In this document: piece after piece, positions 27,678 to 37,049 of the stretch | Layout: each line of letters starts with the position of its first letter | Position numbering within the stretch: the stretch's first letter is position 1 | Source: Leptospira jelokensis | GTDB lineage: Bacteria > Spirochaetota > Leptospiria > Leptospirales > Leptospiraceae | NCBI RefSeq assembly: GCF_004769635.1 | Contig: NZ_RQGH01000033.1 | Coordinates: forward strand, 62,001-126,000 | DNA: 64,000 nucleotides | Direction of reading: 5' to 3' | Translations under genes and position numbers: made by a program | Notes under the pieces: model-generated | What the model was told of the DNA's origin: nothing | Database searches by the model: none | What the model saw: only the letters and a program-made list of their open reading frames with translations

Positions 27678-28568
27678 TTGTATTCAAAACACACAGAGAT
27701 CTTTGGCATATTGGGATTTCCCTTAGGCCATACCCTTTCCCCTTGGATCCACAATACATTATTCCAACTCTCTGGTTATGATGCCGTGTATTTAGTGTTT
27801 GAAAATGAACGATGGAAAGAAATCGGAATGGGCCCCCTACTCGATTTAGGTGTGAAAGGAGTGTCTGTCACCATTCCATTTAAGGAATGGGCCTATACCC
27901 AAGCAAACAAGGTTTGTGAGGCTTCTAAAGCCATGTTAGCATCCAACACACTCATCCTCCGGAGTGGAATCGAAGCAGTCAATACCGATGGAACGGGAGC
28001 TCTCACTTCCATTATGCAGAAGAATTCTGATCTCGTAGACCCAAGCATTTCAAAAAATATCCTCGTCCTTGGTAGTGGAGGCAGTGCCAAAGGGATTTTA
28101 TTTTCCATTGCAAAGGAATTGGAATCCAAAGGGAAAAATGAATCCATCAAACGAAAGGTACATCTATTGGCAAGAAACCAGACAGCCATGAGTGAAATCG
28201 AACAATCGTTAGGGAATCCAACATGGTTAGAACGAACCACAATGGATCGTGTATTGGAAGAAAAAGAGAATTACGATCTCATCATCCACACAACACCCAT
28301 TGGAATGAAAGGTGTGGGTGGAGACCCCATCTTAGACTCTCGTTTTTTTACCAAAAAACACACGTTATTCGATATTGTTTACAACCCTTTGGAAACGGAA
28401 CTCGTAAAAATTGCCAAAAAACAAAAAGCAGAAATCATCCCTGGTTACCATATGTTACTTTACCAAGGGATCAAACAGTTTGAACTGTTTACCAATTCAA
28501 AAGCCAAAACAAAATGGATCCGAAAGGTAGAATCCATTTTATTACGTGAATTAAAAAAAAGAAAGTAA
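27678..28568 (+). CDS. aroE: Shikimate dehydrogenase
   Basis: About 296 residues; reduces 3-dehydroshikimate with NADPH in the aromatic amino acid pathway. Substrate motif: GFPLGHTLSPWIHN (Ser pair and Asn). Catalytic Lys lies in SVTIPFKEWA. NADP site: VLGSGGSAKGILF. Further blocks: AVNTDGTGA and the C-terminal YHMLLYQGIKQFE. I prefer TTG 27678, which has AAAGAGG 6 bases upstream and gives a normal N-terminus. A TTG at 27642 would add 12 basic residues. It is 19 bases ahead of folC. Confidence 0.93.
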   Translation: MYSKHTEIFGILGFPLGHTLSPWIHNTLFQLSGYDAVYLVFENERWKEIGMGPLLDLGVKGVSVTIPFKEWAYTQANKVCEASKAMLASNTLILRSGIEAVNTDGTGALTSIMQKNSDLVDPSISKNILVLGSGGSAKGILFSIAKELESKGKNESIKRKVHLLARNQTAMSEIEQSLGNPTWLERTTMDRVLEEKENYDLIIHTTPIGMKGVGGDPILDSRFFTKKHTLFDIVYNPLETELVKIAKKQKAEIIPGYHMLLYQGIKQFELFTNSKAKTKWIRKVESILLRELKKRK

Positions 28569-28587
28569 AACGAATCCTTTCCCTTTG

Positions 28588-29811
28588 ATGCTGAATATGA
28601 AATTTTTAGATTTTTTAAACCAAAGGCAAAACATCGAAAAAACAAGGAACTTTAATGTGTTCCAAAACTATACTTTGGATTCTCTGAATGAAGTTTTTGA
28701 ACCAAGTAAATTGTTTTTCCATAAAAAACGGCATGCCCCCATTCGGATCAGTGTAGTGGGTACAAACGGAAAAGGTTCCACCTCACACTACTTAGCTTGT
28801 TTGGCTTCAAAACTTGGTAAAACAGTTGGAATTTACACTTCCCCTCACCTACTCTCTCCACTCGAAAGGTTCCAAATTGTGAAGGACGGGATTCCCTACT
28901 TGCCTCATCCCATTGAGGTAGAGAGTTGTTTTCAAAACGAGTTCCTTCCAAACCTCTCTCATTTTGATTCTTTGTCTTACTTTGAATTTTTGACAGTGTT
29001 TGCGTATCATTTTTTCCAAAACCAAAATGTGGATTTCGAGATTTGGGAAGCGGGGCTTGGAGGTAGGTTAGATGCTACAAAACTAGTGGATGCTGACTAT
29101 GTTGTGCTTACAAAAATTGGTCTCGACCATTCAGAAATTTTAGGGAAAACAAAAGAAACAATTTGTAAGGAAAAATTAGGAATTATCGGCGACCACACCA
29201 AAGCCCTATTTGCTTTGCAAGAGGAAGTTGACTCTTTACCTGAACCATTCCAAAACTACCCCAAAAAAAACATTGTCCCTCTCCATGTGATTCCATCTCC
29301 ACCTAAGGAAAGTTATCTCGAGGCAAATTTTTTATACGCGAAAAAAGTCCTCTGCCTTATATTTCCAGACCAAAAATCAAATCTGGAATTGGTACAATTC
29401 CAAGACATACCAAAACCCAAAGGAAGGATGGAAGTATTGGCAAACGATCCTCTAATCGTTTTTGACCCGTCTCATAACCCCGACGCTGTCCAGAGAACCA
29501 CCCTCGAATTTGCAAAAACCCATCCCAAATTCCATGCCCTAGTCGCAAGTCTGCCCGATAAAGACCTCGCTGGGATCACAAACGCCTTACTCGAGTCGGA
29601 GGCACAGCTGGAAACCCTCACCTTTTGGGAAGGGAGTGGGTTTGGAAGGTTCCCAGAGCCCAAAACACCGCTCTCCCCTCGCGTCCTACGGGCGAGGACA
29701 GAATCGGAACTTGTTCCTTTATTCCGAGGCAGAACTCCGGTTTTGGTGTTAGGGAGTTTTCGACTTTATGGAATTGTGGCAAATTTAATACAAAATACAA
29801 TAAAGATGTAA
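28588..29811 (+). CDS. folC: Folylpolyglutamate / dihydrofolate synthase
   Basis: About 407 residues; adds glutamate to folates and possibly joins dihydropteroate to glutamate. The Mur-ligase-type ATP site is VVGTNGKGSTSHYLA, followed by GIYTSPHLLSPLERFQ. EAGLGGRLDATKLV, GLDHSEILG and a C-terminal DPSHNPDAV block are all typical FolC motifs. The start is unclear: ATG 28588 is used, ATG 28597 is equally possible, and neither has a good ribosome site. It probably shares a transcript with aroE. With phhB and the trp, aro and bio genes nearby, this is a cofactor-rich stretch. Confidence 0.93.
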   Translation: MLNMKFLDFLNQRQNIEKTRNFNVFQNYTLDSLNEVFEPSKLFFHKKRHAPIRISVVGTNGKGSTSHYLACLASKLGKTVGIYTSPHLLSPLERFQIVKDGIPYLPHPIEVESCFQNEFLPNLSHFDSLSYFEFLTVFAYHFFQNQNVDFEIWEAGLGGRLDATKLVDADYVVLTKIGLDHSEILGKTKETICKEKLGIIGDHTKALFALQEEVDSLPEPFQNYPKKNIVPLHVIPSPPKESYLEANFLYAKKVLCLIFPDQKSNLELVQFQDIPKPKGRMEVLANDPLIVFDPSHNPDAVQRTTLEFAKTHPKFHALVASLPDKDLAGITNALLESEAQLETLTFWEGSGFGRFPEPKTPLSPRVLRARTESELVPLFRGRTPVLVLGSFRLYGIVANLIQNTIKM

Positions 29812-29831
29812 AATTGGACTTTACAAATGAA

Positions 29832-29871
29832 TCCTGAACGAGATTGTTCTTTTAGGAAACATCGTTCAGGA
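29832..29871. promoter_or_regulatory. Inverted repeat before the tetR-type gene, probable operator
   Basis: TCCTGAACGA (29832-29841) and TCGTTCAGGA (29862-29871) are perfect 10-bp inverted arms 20 bases apart, ending 2 bases before the ATG at 29874. Inside is a second, looser dyad, GAAC-N6-GTTC (29836-29849). The position suggests autorepression by the TetR-family product. Confidence 0.6.
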
Positions 29872-29873
29872 CT

Positions 29874-30494
29874 ATGCAAACTCCAAAAGAACATACTAGA
29901 AAAGAAATTCTACAGGCCGCTCGGGAAGAGTTCATCCAACTTGGTTTTGAAAAAGCAAGTATGCGCACCATTGCCAAAAAAGCAAAGGTTTCCACGAGTA
30001 ATATCTACAACTACTTTGAAAACAAAGAACACCTACTCACCGAAATCTTACAACCTGTGTTGTCTGGATTGGAAAAGGCGTTCGCTTACGTTTCACACCC
30101 GGATTATTTTGAAAAACGATTTAACGACAGTTATGAGGCTTGGAAAGAAAGATTCCACATCGCCTTAGATTACGTAGATTCAAACCGAGATGATTTTATC
30201 TTACTCCTCACAAAAGCACAGGGTTCTCATCTAGAAGAATTTCCTGATACTGTCCTCACTAGGCTTACCAAAATCAATTTTGAACAGTATACAAACTTCA
30301 AACAAAAGAATCCTAGCTATAAAGGAGAGGTGGATGAGTTTGTGGTACGGAACATCCTATCATTTTTCCTAAATATCTTTGTGCAAATGGTTAGACAAGG
30401 GATTTCCAAACAAGACATGCTTGTGTACCAAGACAGTTTCCTTAAATTTTTGCACTATGGATACAAAGGATCGATTGCCTCCGATTTGAGTTAA
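29874..30494 (+). CDS. TetR/AcrR-family transcriptional regulator
   Basis: A 206-residue regulator. The N-terminal HTH is standard: RKEILQAAREEFIQLGFEKAS, then TIAKKAKVSTSNIYNYFENKEHLL (residues about 9-56). The rest is the helical ligand and dimer domain. The ligand is unknown. An inverted repeat ends directly at its start codon. No obvious target operon adjoins it; folC lies upstream and trpF follows after 16 bases, so folC or trpF control is possible. Confidence 0.9.
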   Translation: MQTPKEHTRKEILQAAREEFIQLGFEKASMRTIAKKAKVSTSNIYNYFENKEHLLTEILQPVLSGLEKAFAYVSHPDYFEKRFNDSYEAWKERFHIALDYVDSNRDDFILLLTKAQGSHLEEFPDTVLTRLTKINFEQYTNFKQKNPSYKGEVDEFVVRNILSFFLNIFVQMVRQGISKQDMLVYQDSFLKFLHYGYKGSIASDLS

Positions 30495-30510
30495 ACCATT
30501 CTGGTTCTCG

Positions 30511-31143
30511 ATGGGAACCAAATACCAAATTAAAATTTGTGGGATCAAAGACCTTGCCACACTGGAGTTATGCCACGAACTCGGTGTGGATTATGTTGGT
30601 CTCAATTTTTCTCCCCTTTCTCCGCGAAAGATTGATCAAACTGAAGCAGAAGAACTCCTTTCCATCCGCCAAAAACCTAATTTCCCTAAAGTGGTTTTTT
30701 TATTTTTTGAAAATACAACCGAAGAAATCCTTCAGATCACAAAAGAATTTTCACCCGATTTGATCCAACTCATAAGGGGAGATCAGTTTGTAAAAGATAT
30801 CCTTTGGGACTCACTGACCACAGAGAAAAAGTTACTCCCAGCGATCCGAGTACAGTCTCCCGTTGTTTCGGATGAAGCATTAGAACCGAAATCACCCTTA
30901 GTCATCTTAGATAGTTTTCAAAAAGGTCTTGGGGGTGGGAGTGGCCATAGTTTCCCTTGGGAATACATAACAAATGTTAAACGTCCATACCTACTTGCGG
31001 GTGGGATCACACCAGAGAATGTCCAGTTTGCCTTAAATAGTTTGAACCCAACAGGGATTGATGTGGCAAGTGGTGTGGAAACAAACGGCAAAAAAGACCC
31101 AAATAAAATCAAAGAATTGGTACACAATGTCCGAAACCTATGA
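30511..31143 (+). CDS. trpF: Phosphoribosylanthranilate isomerase
   Basis: A 210-residue TIM-barrel enzyme of tryptophan synthesis. The N-terminus YQIKICGIKD contains the catalytic Cys. GVDYVGLNFSPLSPR is the second strand. The C-terminal phosphate-binding strands are LLAGGITPENV and GIDVASGVET, the latter with the family's SGVE. The start ATG sits in a short hairpin (TGGTTC 30502-30507 with GAACCA 30515-30520) and has no visible ribosome site. The 3' end overlaps mutS by 17 bases. No other trp gene is in the window. Confidence 0.94.
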   Translation: MGTKYQIKICGIKDLATLELCHELGVDYVGLNFSPLSPRKIDQTEAEELLSIRQKPNFPKVVFLFFENTTEEILQITKEFSPDLIQLIRGDQFVKDILWDSLTTEKKLLPAIRVQSPVVSDEALEPKSPLVILDSFQKGLGGGSGHSFPWEYITNVKRPYLLAGGITPENVQFALNSLNPTGIDVASGVETNGKKDPNKIKELVHNVRNL

Positions 31144-33649
31144 AGCATTGAACACTCCGGTGATGCGCCAGTACCTGGAAGTAAAAGAACTCCACCCCGA
31201 TGGGATTGTATTCTTTCGGATGGGTGATTTTTATGAAATGTTTATGGAAGATGCTAAAATTGCGGCTCAGATTTTAGACATCACTCTCACAAAAAGGCAA
31301 AATCAAATTCCCATGGCCGGAATTCCCTACCATGCCACAGAAAGTTATATATCAAGACTTATCTCAGCTGGGAAAAAAGTTGTGGTTTGCGAACAAACAA
31401 AACCTGACGACCCGAAAGCAAAAATCATGTCAAGGGAAGTGGTGCGAATCATCACTCCTGGAACAGTTGTGGAAGACAACTTACTCGGTGGTTACCAAAA
31501 CAATTATTTATCGCTTTACTACAAAGAAAAAACTTCCGTATATCTTGCGTTTGCTGATGTATCGACATCGGAACTCGTTTATTTTTATTTCGCAGAAACA
31601 GAAACAGAAAGGATTCTTGATACGATCAAACGATTTTCTCCAAAGGAAATGATTTATACTGAAGAAGTCCCTCCTCTTTCCAAAGAATCAAAAATCATCC
31701 TATCACAAATTCCAAAGGAATTTTTACCTAAAAAAAAGGGAGTTGGAATTGATTCCGTTGTACACGTATTAGATGCCTATTTACAATACAATTACCGAAA
31801 TCAAAATTTTGTATTTAAATCCCCTCGAAGGATCGATGAAACCGAATATTTAATTTTAGATGAACAAACAGTTTCCCATTTGGAACTTGTCGAAAACCCA
31901 AATGATAAAAACCACACTCTCTTTGGAGTTTTGAATCGGTGTACCACAGCTACCGGAAAACGATACCTCAAACAAAGGATACTTTTTCCCACTCGCGATG
32001 AAAACAAAATCAAAGACCATTGGGACAAAATAGAAATTTTGACTCAAAACAAAAAAGAAAGACTGAAAATCAAAGAATCACTCGGTGATCTCATTGATTT
32101 GGAACGAGTGATCACTCGGTTCCGTGTGGGTAAAGCACTACCTCGCGATTTCAGAGGCATCGAAAAAAGTTTATCGGCCGTCAAACAAATGAAAACCATT
32201 TTGGATGGGATTGGTTATGACTTTTCCAAACTTCCAAAGGAATTAGAGTCTCTTGTCTTAGAATTCCAAACTACCTTATTCGACGGGGAACTACCTGTTT
32301 TTTTAGGAAACTCACCTTTTTTAAAATCTGGATTTAACAAAGAATACGATGATGCGATCCTTGCACGGGAAAAAGGAAAAGATTGGATCTTAGAACTCGA
32401 GGAGAAGGAAAAAAAAGAATCCGGTTGTTCGAGTCTCAAAATTCGGTACAATAAAATCCTTGGGTACTTTATCGAAGTATCAAAAGCACAAGCCAAAGAT
32501 GTTCCCTCACATTTTTTGAAAAAACAAACTCTCGTTACAGGAGAAAGATTTACCTCTCCAAAATTGGAAGAATTGGAAAGAGCCATCTTACAAGCAGATG
32601 AAATCATTGAACGAATCGAAAAACAAGTGTTTGATCGTTTGGTAAGTTCTTGTATCTCACTCTATGAGGCTTTTTTAACCTTATCCAACGAAGTGGCTTC
32701 CCTTGATTACCATCTTTCTCTAACGGAAACTAAAGAAGAATACCAATGGACAAGACCAGAAATCCGAACCGATGGGATCATCGAATACATCGATTCTCGC
32801 CATCCTGTAGTGGAAACGTTTTTACCCATTGGCGAACGATTTGTTCCGAACAACCTGGAACTCAATCCAAAAGATAATGCGATTGCTGTGTTAACGGGTC
32901 CCAATATGGCAGGTAAGTCCACTTTTATGCGCCAAATTGCGATCAACCAAATCCTCTTCCAAATGGGTTCCTATGTTCCAGCGAAAAAAGCATCCCTTGC
33001 CATTGTGGATCGAATTTTCACTCGCATCGGATCTGGAGACAACTTAACCAAAGGTGAATCTACTTTTTTTGTAGAGATGAAAGAAACTGCCACGATCTTA
33101 AACCAATTTACTGAAAATAGTTTGCTTATTTTTGATGAAGTAGGACGCGGAACATCCACTTACGATGGTTTGTCGATTGCTTGGGCGATTTTAGAATTTT
33201 TAAGCAAAAACTTTCCTAAACCAAAAACCATTTTTGCCACTCACTACCATGAGTTAACGGAACTTGAAAAAGGTGCCGGCATCTTCAATCTTTACTTAGA
33301 TACATTTGAAAAAGATGGAGAAATTCTATTTTTAAAAAAAGTGAAACGGGGGAAATCAAAACAATCTTTCGGAATCTATGTAGCAAAACTAGCAGGGATA
33401 CCAGAATCCGTTTCAGAAAGAGCAAAGGAGATTTTATCTGGTCTCGAATCCAAAAAACGAGAAATCAAAATCAAAAATGATGAACCAAGTTTATTTGGAA
33501 ACTTACTAGAAAAAGAACCAAAAGGAATATCAGCAAACGAAGAGAAGGTGCTAAAAAGAATTTCAGGACTTGATCCAAATAAAATCCCACCTCTCGAAGC
33601 ACTTTCGATTTTAGATGAATTAAAACGAATTCTCAAAGAGGAAAACTAA
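31127..33649 (+). CDS. mutS: DNA mismatch repair protein MutS
   Basis: About 840 residues. The mismatch-reading N-terminus has FFRMGDFYEMF, whose Phe-x-Glu contacts the mispair. The C-terminal ABC ATPase has Walker A GPNMAGKSTFMRQ, Walker B LLIFDEVGRGTSTYDG and the switch IFATHYHEL. I use ATG 31127, because MSETYEALNTPVMRQY is the usual MutS beginning; the in-frame ORF runs 23 codons further back inside trpF. The last 30 bp overlap serB on the other strand. No mutL is nearby. Confidence 0.97.
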   Translation: MSETYEALNTPVMRQYLEVKELHPDGIVFFRMGDFYEMFMEDAKIAAQILDITLTKRQNQIPMAGIPYHATESYISRLISAGKKVVVCEQTKPDDPKAKIMSREVVRIITPGTVVEDNLLGGYQNNYLSLYYKEKTSVYLAFADVSTSELVYFYFAETETERILDTIKRFSPKEMIYTEEVPPLSKESKIILSQIPKEFLPKKKGVGIDSVVHVLDAYLQYNYRNQNFVFKSPRRIDETEYLILDEQTVSHLELVENPNDKNHTLFGVLNRCTTATGKRYLKQRILFPTRDENKIKDHWDKIEILTQNKKERLKIKESLGDLIDLERVITRFRVGKALPRDFRGIEKSLSAVKQMKTILDGIGYDFSKLPKELESLVLEFQTTLFDGELPVFLGNSPFLKSGFNKEYDDAILAREKGKDWILELEEKEKKESGCSSLKIRYNKILGYFIEVSKAQAKDVPSHFLKKQTLVTGERFTSPKLEELERAILQADEIIERIEKQVFDRLVSSCISLYEAFLTLSNEVASLDYHLSLTETKEEYQWTRPEIRTDGIIEYIDSRHPVVETFLPIGERFVPNNLELNPKDNAIAVLTGPNMAGKSTFMRQIAINQILFQMGSYVPAKKASLAIVDRIFTRIGSGDNLTKGESTFFVEMKETATILNQFTENSLLIFDEVGRGTSTYDGLSIAWAILEFLSKNFPKPKTIFATHYHELTELEKGAGIFNLYLDTFEKDGEILFLKKVKRGKSKQSFGIYVAKLAGIPESVSERAKEILSGLESKKREIKIKNDEPSLFGNLLEKEPKGISANEEKVLKRISGLDPNKIPPLEALSILDELKRILKEEN

Positions 33650-34537
33650 AGCTGATAAATCAGTAAACTCAATCCAATTGGTAATCTGGTCTTTTAAACC
33701 TTGTTTTGCATGAATTCCAATTCCAAAACCTGCTGCATTTAACATCAGTGCATCATTTGCACCATCACCAACAGCAACTACCCGATCCAATGGAACGGAA
33801 AGTTCGTTTGCAAATTGTTTTAAATAGAATTCTTTTTTTTCTCGGTTGATGATCTCACCAAGGATTTTTCCTGTAAAAAATCCATCCTTCTCTTCCAATC
33901 CATTGGCCCTAAAAAAATCAACCGGGTATTTTTGAGAAAACAATTCCAATACGGGGCTAAATCCCCCACTTAAGATTCCAATCTGACAACCGTTTGCTTT
34001 TACAAATTGAAATACATTCTCCATACCATCATTTAATTGCAAAAGATGATAAACTTCTTTAAAACTTTGGATCGATAGTCCTTTTAAATGTTCCACCCTA
34101 AGGCGAAGGGCTTCATCAAATCCCATCCCACCTTCCATGGCTTTTTTGGTAACACTTGCAACCTCTTCAAAGACACCATGTTTTCTCGCCAATTCATCTA
34201 TGACTTCTTCTTTGATGACAGTAGAATCCATATCAAAAACAAAAAGGGATTTTTCCGATTTTGGTAACAAAGAATTGAAAACTAAAAAATCGATTTTGTC
34301 TTTTGCCAACTCATTTCGAATTTCCAAAATTTGGTTTCGACCCAAACTTTCATTTCGTTCGATTCTCACACAGTGTAATCCCAACTTGTTTGAAACTAAA
34401 ATCTTGGATTCAGAAACAGAGTCTAAAGGATTCCCATGAATGGAAGGATCACCGACATTTTTGGTATGAGTTGGGAAAGTTTTAGGTAAGATAAAATCAG
34501 GAATCGGAGAACGAGAAATAAGAAGCAGTGAATTCAT
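33620..34537 (-). CDS. serB: Phosphoserine phosphatase
   Basis: A 305-residue HAD phosphatase, last step of serine synthesis. Motif I is FVFDMDSTVIKEE with the nucleophile and acid Asp102/Asp104. Motif II is ILSGGFSP. Motifs III/IV are Lys in NREKKEFYLK and VVAVGDGANDALML. The N-terminal 95 residues resemble the regulatory extension of longer SerB forms. The gene follows the SGNH lipoprotein gene by 2 bases, so the two are probably cotranscribed. The 3' end overlaps mutS by 30 bp. Confidence 0.94.
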   Translation of the reverse strand: MNSLLLISRSPIPDFILPKTFPTHTKNVGDPSIHGNPLDSVSESKILVSNKLGLHCVRIERNESLGRNQILEIRNELAKDKIDFLVFNSLLPKSEKSLFVFDMDSTVIKEEVIDELARKHGVFEEVASVTKKAMEGGMGFDEALRLRVEHLKGLSIQSFKEVYHLLQLNDGMENVFQFVKANGCQIGILSGGFSPVLELFSQKYPVDFFRANGLEEKDGFFTGKILGEIINREKKEFYLKQFANELSVPLDRVVAVGDGANDALMLNAAGFGIGIHAKQGLKDQITNWIEFTDLSALVFLFENSF

Positions 34538-34539
34538 TT

Positions 34540-35307
34540 TTATTTTTGCAAATAGGGTCTTAGTTTTTTACCCCAAAGTTCATATCCCTTTTCATTAAAA
34601 TGTAAACTATCACCATTGGGTCTGATAAACTCTTCACTGAGTGTGGGAGAATCAAGTTTTCGCATCACATCCCAAACTTCGATGTATTCTACATTTGGAG
34701 TGGTTCGAGCCACTTGGTTCAAAAACAAATTGTATACAGGAACAATTTGATTGAGTTCTTTCACTCGAGTGGGTGGTACCGCAATCAAAAAGATACGAAT
34801 TTGTTGGTTCTTGGAATGGATTTTTTTAATGATGGTGAGTAAATTGTTCTGCACAAGACTCAAACATTTGCCTTGGATGAAATCATTCCCACCGATTTCA
34901 ATCGCAACTGTTTTCGGATTTAATACTAATACATCCTCTTCAATGCGTGTTAACAATGTTTCTGTCATATCACCACCGATCCCTCGATTGGTGACTGATT
35001 TTCCAGGGAATTCTTTTGCCATAAGGTCTGGCAAAAATAAGTGAACCAAACTATCTCCTGCAAAAACTATTTCTGATCGTTTGATTCTGTTATTATCTTC
35101 GCCATATAACAGGCGTGTGGGGAGCCAACCCTTCTCAATGTACTTTTTGAAATTGGATTGGTCACGCCAGCCTGGCTCGGCAAAACATTTAAAGTTTGTG
35201 TCGAAGTAATCTCGTTTTGAGGTGGAATTACAGTTGGTAACACTCAAAACTAGGGCGAAAAGAACGCCCCATCGGAGGAAGAATTTAGTCCTGTTCTTGT
35301 GGTTCAT
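34540..35307 (-). CDS. SGNH/GDSL-family lipoprotein
   Basis: A 255-residue esterase-type protein. The signal ends in a lipobox (SVTNC, Cys26), so it should be a lipoprotein. The four SGNH blocks are visible: GDS with Ser86 in VFAGDSLVHL; Gly in NRGIGGD; Asn in EIGGNDF; and Asp/His in NGDSLHFN near the C-terminus. It should be an active acyl-ester hydrolase or acetylesterase with unknown substrate. Its start overlaps the 59-residue ORF upstream by 23 bases and serB follows after 2 bases. Confidence 0.85.
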   Translation of the reverse strand: MNHKNRTKFFLRWGVLFALVLSVTNCNSTSKRDYFDTNFKCFAEPGWRDQSNFKKYIEKGWLPTRLLYGEDNNRIKRSEIVFAGDSLVHLFLPDLMAKEFPGKSVTNRGIGGDMTETLLTRIEEDVLVLNPKTVAIEIGGNDFIQGKCLSLVQNNLLTIIKKIHSKNQQIRIFLIAVPPTRVKELNQIVPVYNLFLNQVARTTPNVEYIEVWDVMRKLDSPTLSEEFIRPNGDSLHFNEKGYELWGKKLRPYLQK

Positions 35308-35464
35308 TCATTCGGAAGCGCTTTTGCCAATCTTTGATTTGGGCCTGCGCATATTCTTCCGTGTCACAAATCCGAAATTCAATCGGGTTATTTGTGGTTG
35401 TCTCGATGAGTTTGGCTTCGATATACCCGTTCTTTAACTTGGTTGTCTCAATGCGATATCTCAT
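35285..35464 (-). CDS. Small 59-residue protein, unknown function
   Basis: An ORF from ATG 35464 to TAA 35285, with a GGAGCT site about 8 bases before the start. The protein begins MRYRIETTKLKNGYIEAKLI and is soluble and charged, with one Cys near residue 33 and no signal or membrane segment. It looks like a beta-hairpin followed by a helix (EEYAQAQIKDWQKRF). It fills the only sizeable gap between the MFS gene (24 bases away) and the SGNH gene (23-base overlap), which supports a real gene in one operon. I do not recognise the family. Confidence 0.6.
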   Translation of the reverse strand: MRYRIETTKLKNGYIEAKLIETTTNNPIEFRICDTEEYAQAQIKDWQKRFRMNEPQEQD

Positions 35465-35488
35465 CTGAATAGCTCCAAAAACCAGGAT

Positions 35489-37036
35489 TTATTTACCACG
35501 TATCTTTGCAATCTCTTCTAACGTTTCATCCTCTTTGTATTTTCCAAAGAGAAAAATTGCAAGTAAACAGAATGCAGAAGCCAGTGGTCCTGTCAATCGA
35601 ACTCCAAGCTCCCCACCCGCTTCTACTTCTTCGACTTTACAAATGGCGGATTCCTTACTTATTTTTGCCTCAGTCTCACTATTTTTTTTCGGTTCTGACT
35701 TAGAATCGGACACAGACGGTGCAATGATCCCTGTCACATTGGGAGATACTTGTTGTTTTGAGTCTCGGTCAAGTCCTAACAAAATCACAGAACTAAAAAT
35801 CAAAACTGCAAGTGTTTGTCCTAGTTTTTGCATAAAGGTACGGCCTGCATAAAAAAGACCTTCCCGTTTCGACCCTGTTTTTAATGAATCAAGTTCAGCA
35901 ATATCGGCTAATATCGCATTTGGTAATATTCCAAGAATTGCAATTGGAATGGCAGCCACGGCAACGATCATATAACCTTGGATATATGGGGAGATTGGTA
36001 AACTGTTTTTCCCGATAAAGTAAATGGATAAAAACAAAGCGAGAAAGGTATAAAAGCCAATGAGAACGGTTCTCTTTTTGCCAATTTTCCGTGCGACAAA
36101 ATTCACAACCGGATAAAAGGCAAAGGATACGAGTAACATCACAGTCAAAAGTTGTGTCACAAAATCTCTTTCCAATTCCAAAAGAACGGTAACATAATAA
36201 GAGATCCCTGTCGTAAGGATGGTAAGGGCTAGGAAGTAACACAAATCAGAAAGTGCAAAATACAAAAAGTTTTTGTTTTTGAAGGTAAGAACGATGGCTT
36301 CTTTGAAGGGAACACTGGATGCTTCTGATTCACAATATGTTTTTTCATGGATGGTAAAAACAGGAAAGTACATACAAATCGCAGCAAAGATACAAAGGAT
36401 TCCAAGAGCATATTGGCGAGCCGCCAGTGTTTGAAGGGATGGATCGGTATCAAAAACAAAACTTGATTGTAAGGCACTGGCAATCATTGGTTCTGTGGAG
36501 GCTACAATGATACCCAGTGCATACGTAACAGAGATATAGGTTGATAGATTGAGTCGTTCTTCCGGGGTATGGCCAAGCTCTGGGATGAGTGCAAAAAACG
36601 GTGTGACATACACTGTTAAAAATAAATAGAAGAGCAACATAAAACTCGTCATCCAAACCAAGTTGGTCGAAGAGACAAAGTTATGTGGCGGCACAAAGAT
36701 TAACCAACAAAAGACGGCAGATGGTATCCCACCTAAAAACAAAAAAGGAATCCTCCTTCCAAACCGTGAGGAAAATCGATCGGAAGAGTTTGCAATGAGA
36801 GGGTCTGTGAAGGCATCCCACAATCGTCCTACAGCGGCCACCACTCCGATGGTGGAAAGGCCCCAGAATGCCATTTTTTCGATTAAATCAGGGAAACAAT
36901 CCTGGCCTGGTTTCGGTGCAGGCGGAAGGTAAAAATATACTTGGTGGAGGCCGATGATATTGATGAGTGTAGACCAACCAAGTTGGCCTACCGCATAACT
37001 AATTTGTTTTCCAAATGGTAGAGAAGGTTTTTGCAT
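35489..37036 (-). CDS. MFS transporter, GPH/MelB-like sugar:cation symporter
   Basis: About 515 residues with 12 hydrophobic segments. The N-terminal block GRLWDAFTDPLIANSSDR is the hallmark of the GPH/MelB group (MFS_2), whose Asp pair takes part in cation coupling; GRRIPFLF follows in the first cytoplasmic loop. Between TM11 and TM12 is an unusually long hydrophilic insert of about 60 residues rich in Ser, Lys and Glu (about 425-485). The substrate is unknown. ATG 37036 is preferred over GTG 37045. It follows bioB by 59 bases, but a vitamin substrate cannot be shown. Confidence 0.85.
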   Translation of the reverse strand: MQKPSLPFGKQISYAVGQLGWSTLINIIGLHQVYFYLPPAPKPGQDCFPDLIEKMAFWGLSTIGVVAAVGRLWDAFTDPLIANSSDRFSSRFGRRIPFLFLGGIPSAVFCWLIFVPPHNFVSSTNLVWMTSFMLLFYLFLTVYVTPFFALIPELGHTPEERLNLSTYISVTYALGIIVASTEPMIASALQSSFVFDTDPSLQTLAARQYALGILCIFAAICMYFPVFTIHEKTYCESEASSVPFKEAIVLTFKNKNFLYFALSDLCYFLALTILTTGISYYVTVLLELERDFVTQLLTVMLLVSFAFYPVVNFVARKIGKKRTVLIGFYTFLALFLSIYFIGKNSLPISPYIQGYMIVAVAAIPIAILGILPNAILADIAELDSLKTGSKREGLFYAGRTFMQKLGQTLAVLIFSSVILLGLDRDSKQQVSPNVTGIIAPSVSDSKSEPKKNSETEAKISKESAICKVEEVEAGGELGVRLTGPLASAFCLLAIFLFGKYKEDETLEEIAKIRGK

Positions 37037-37049
37037 GTGTTTCACTAGA

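Noticed and set aside
35222..35437. Plus-strand 71-residue frame opposite the small ORF
   Set aside because: No ribosome site, and it is antisense to two overlapping minus-strand genes that fit an operon.
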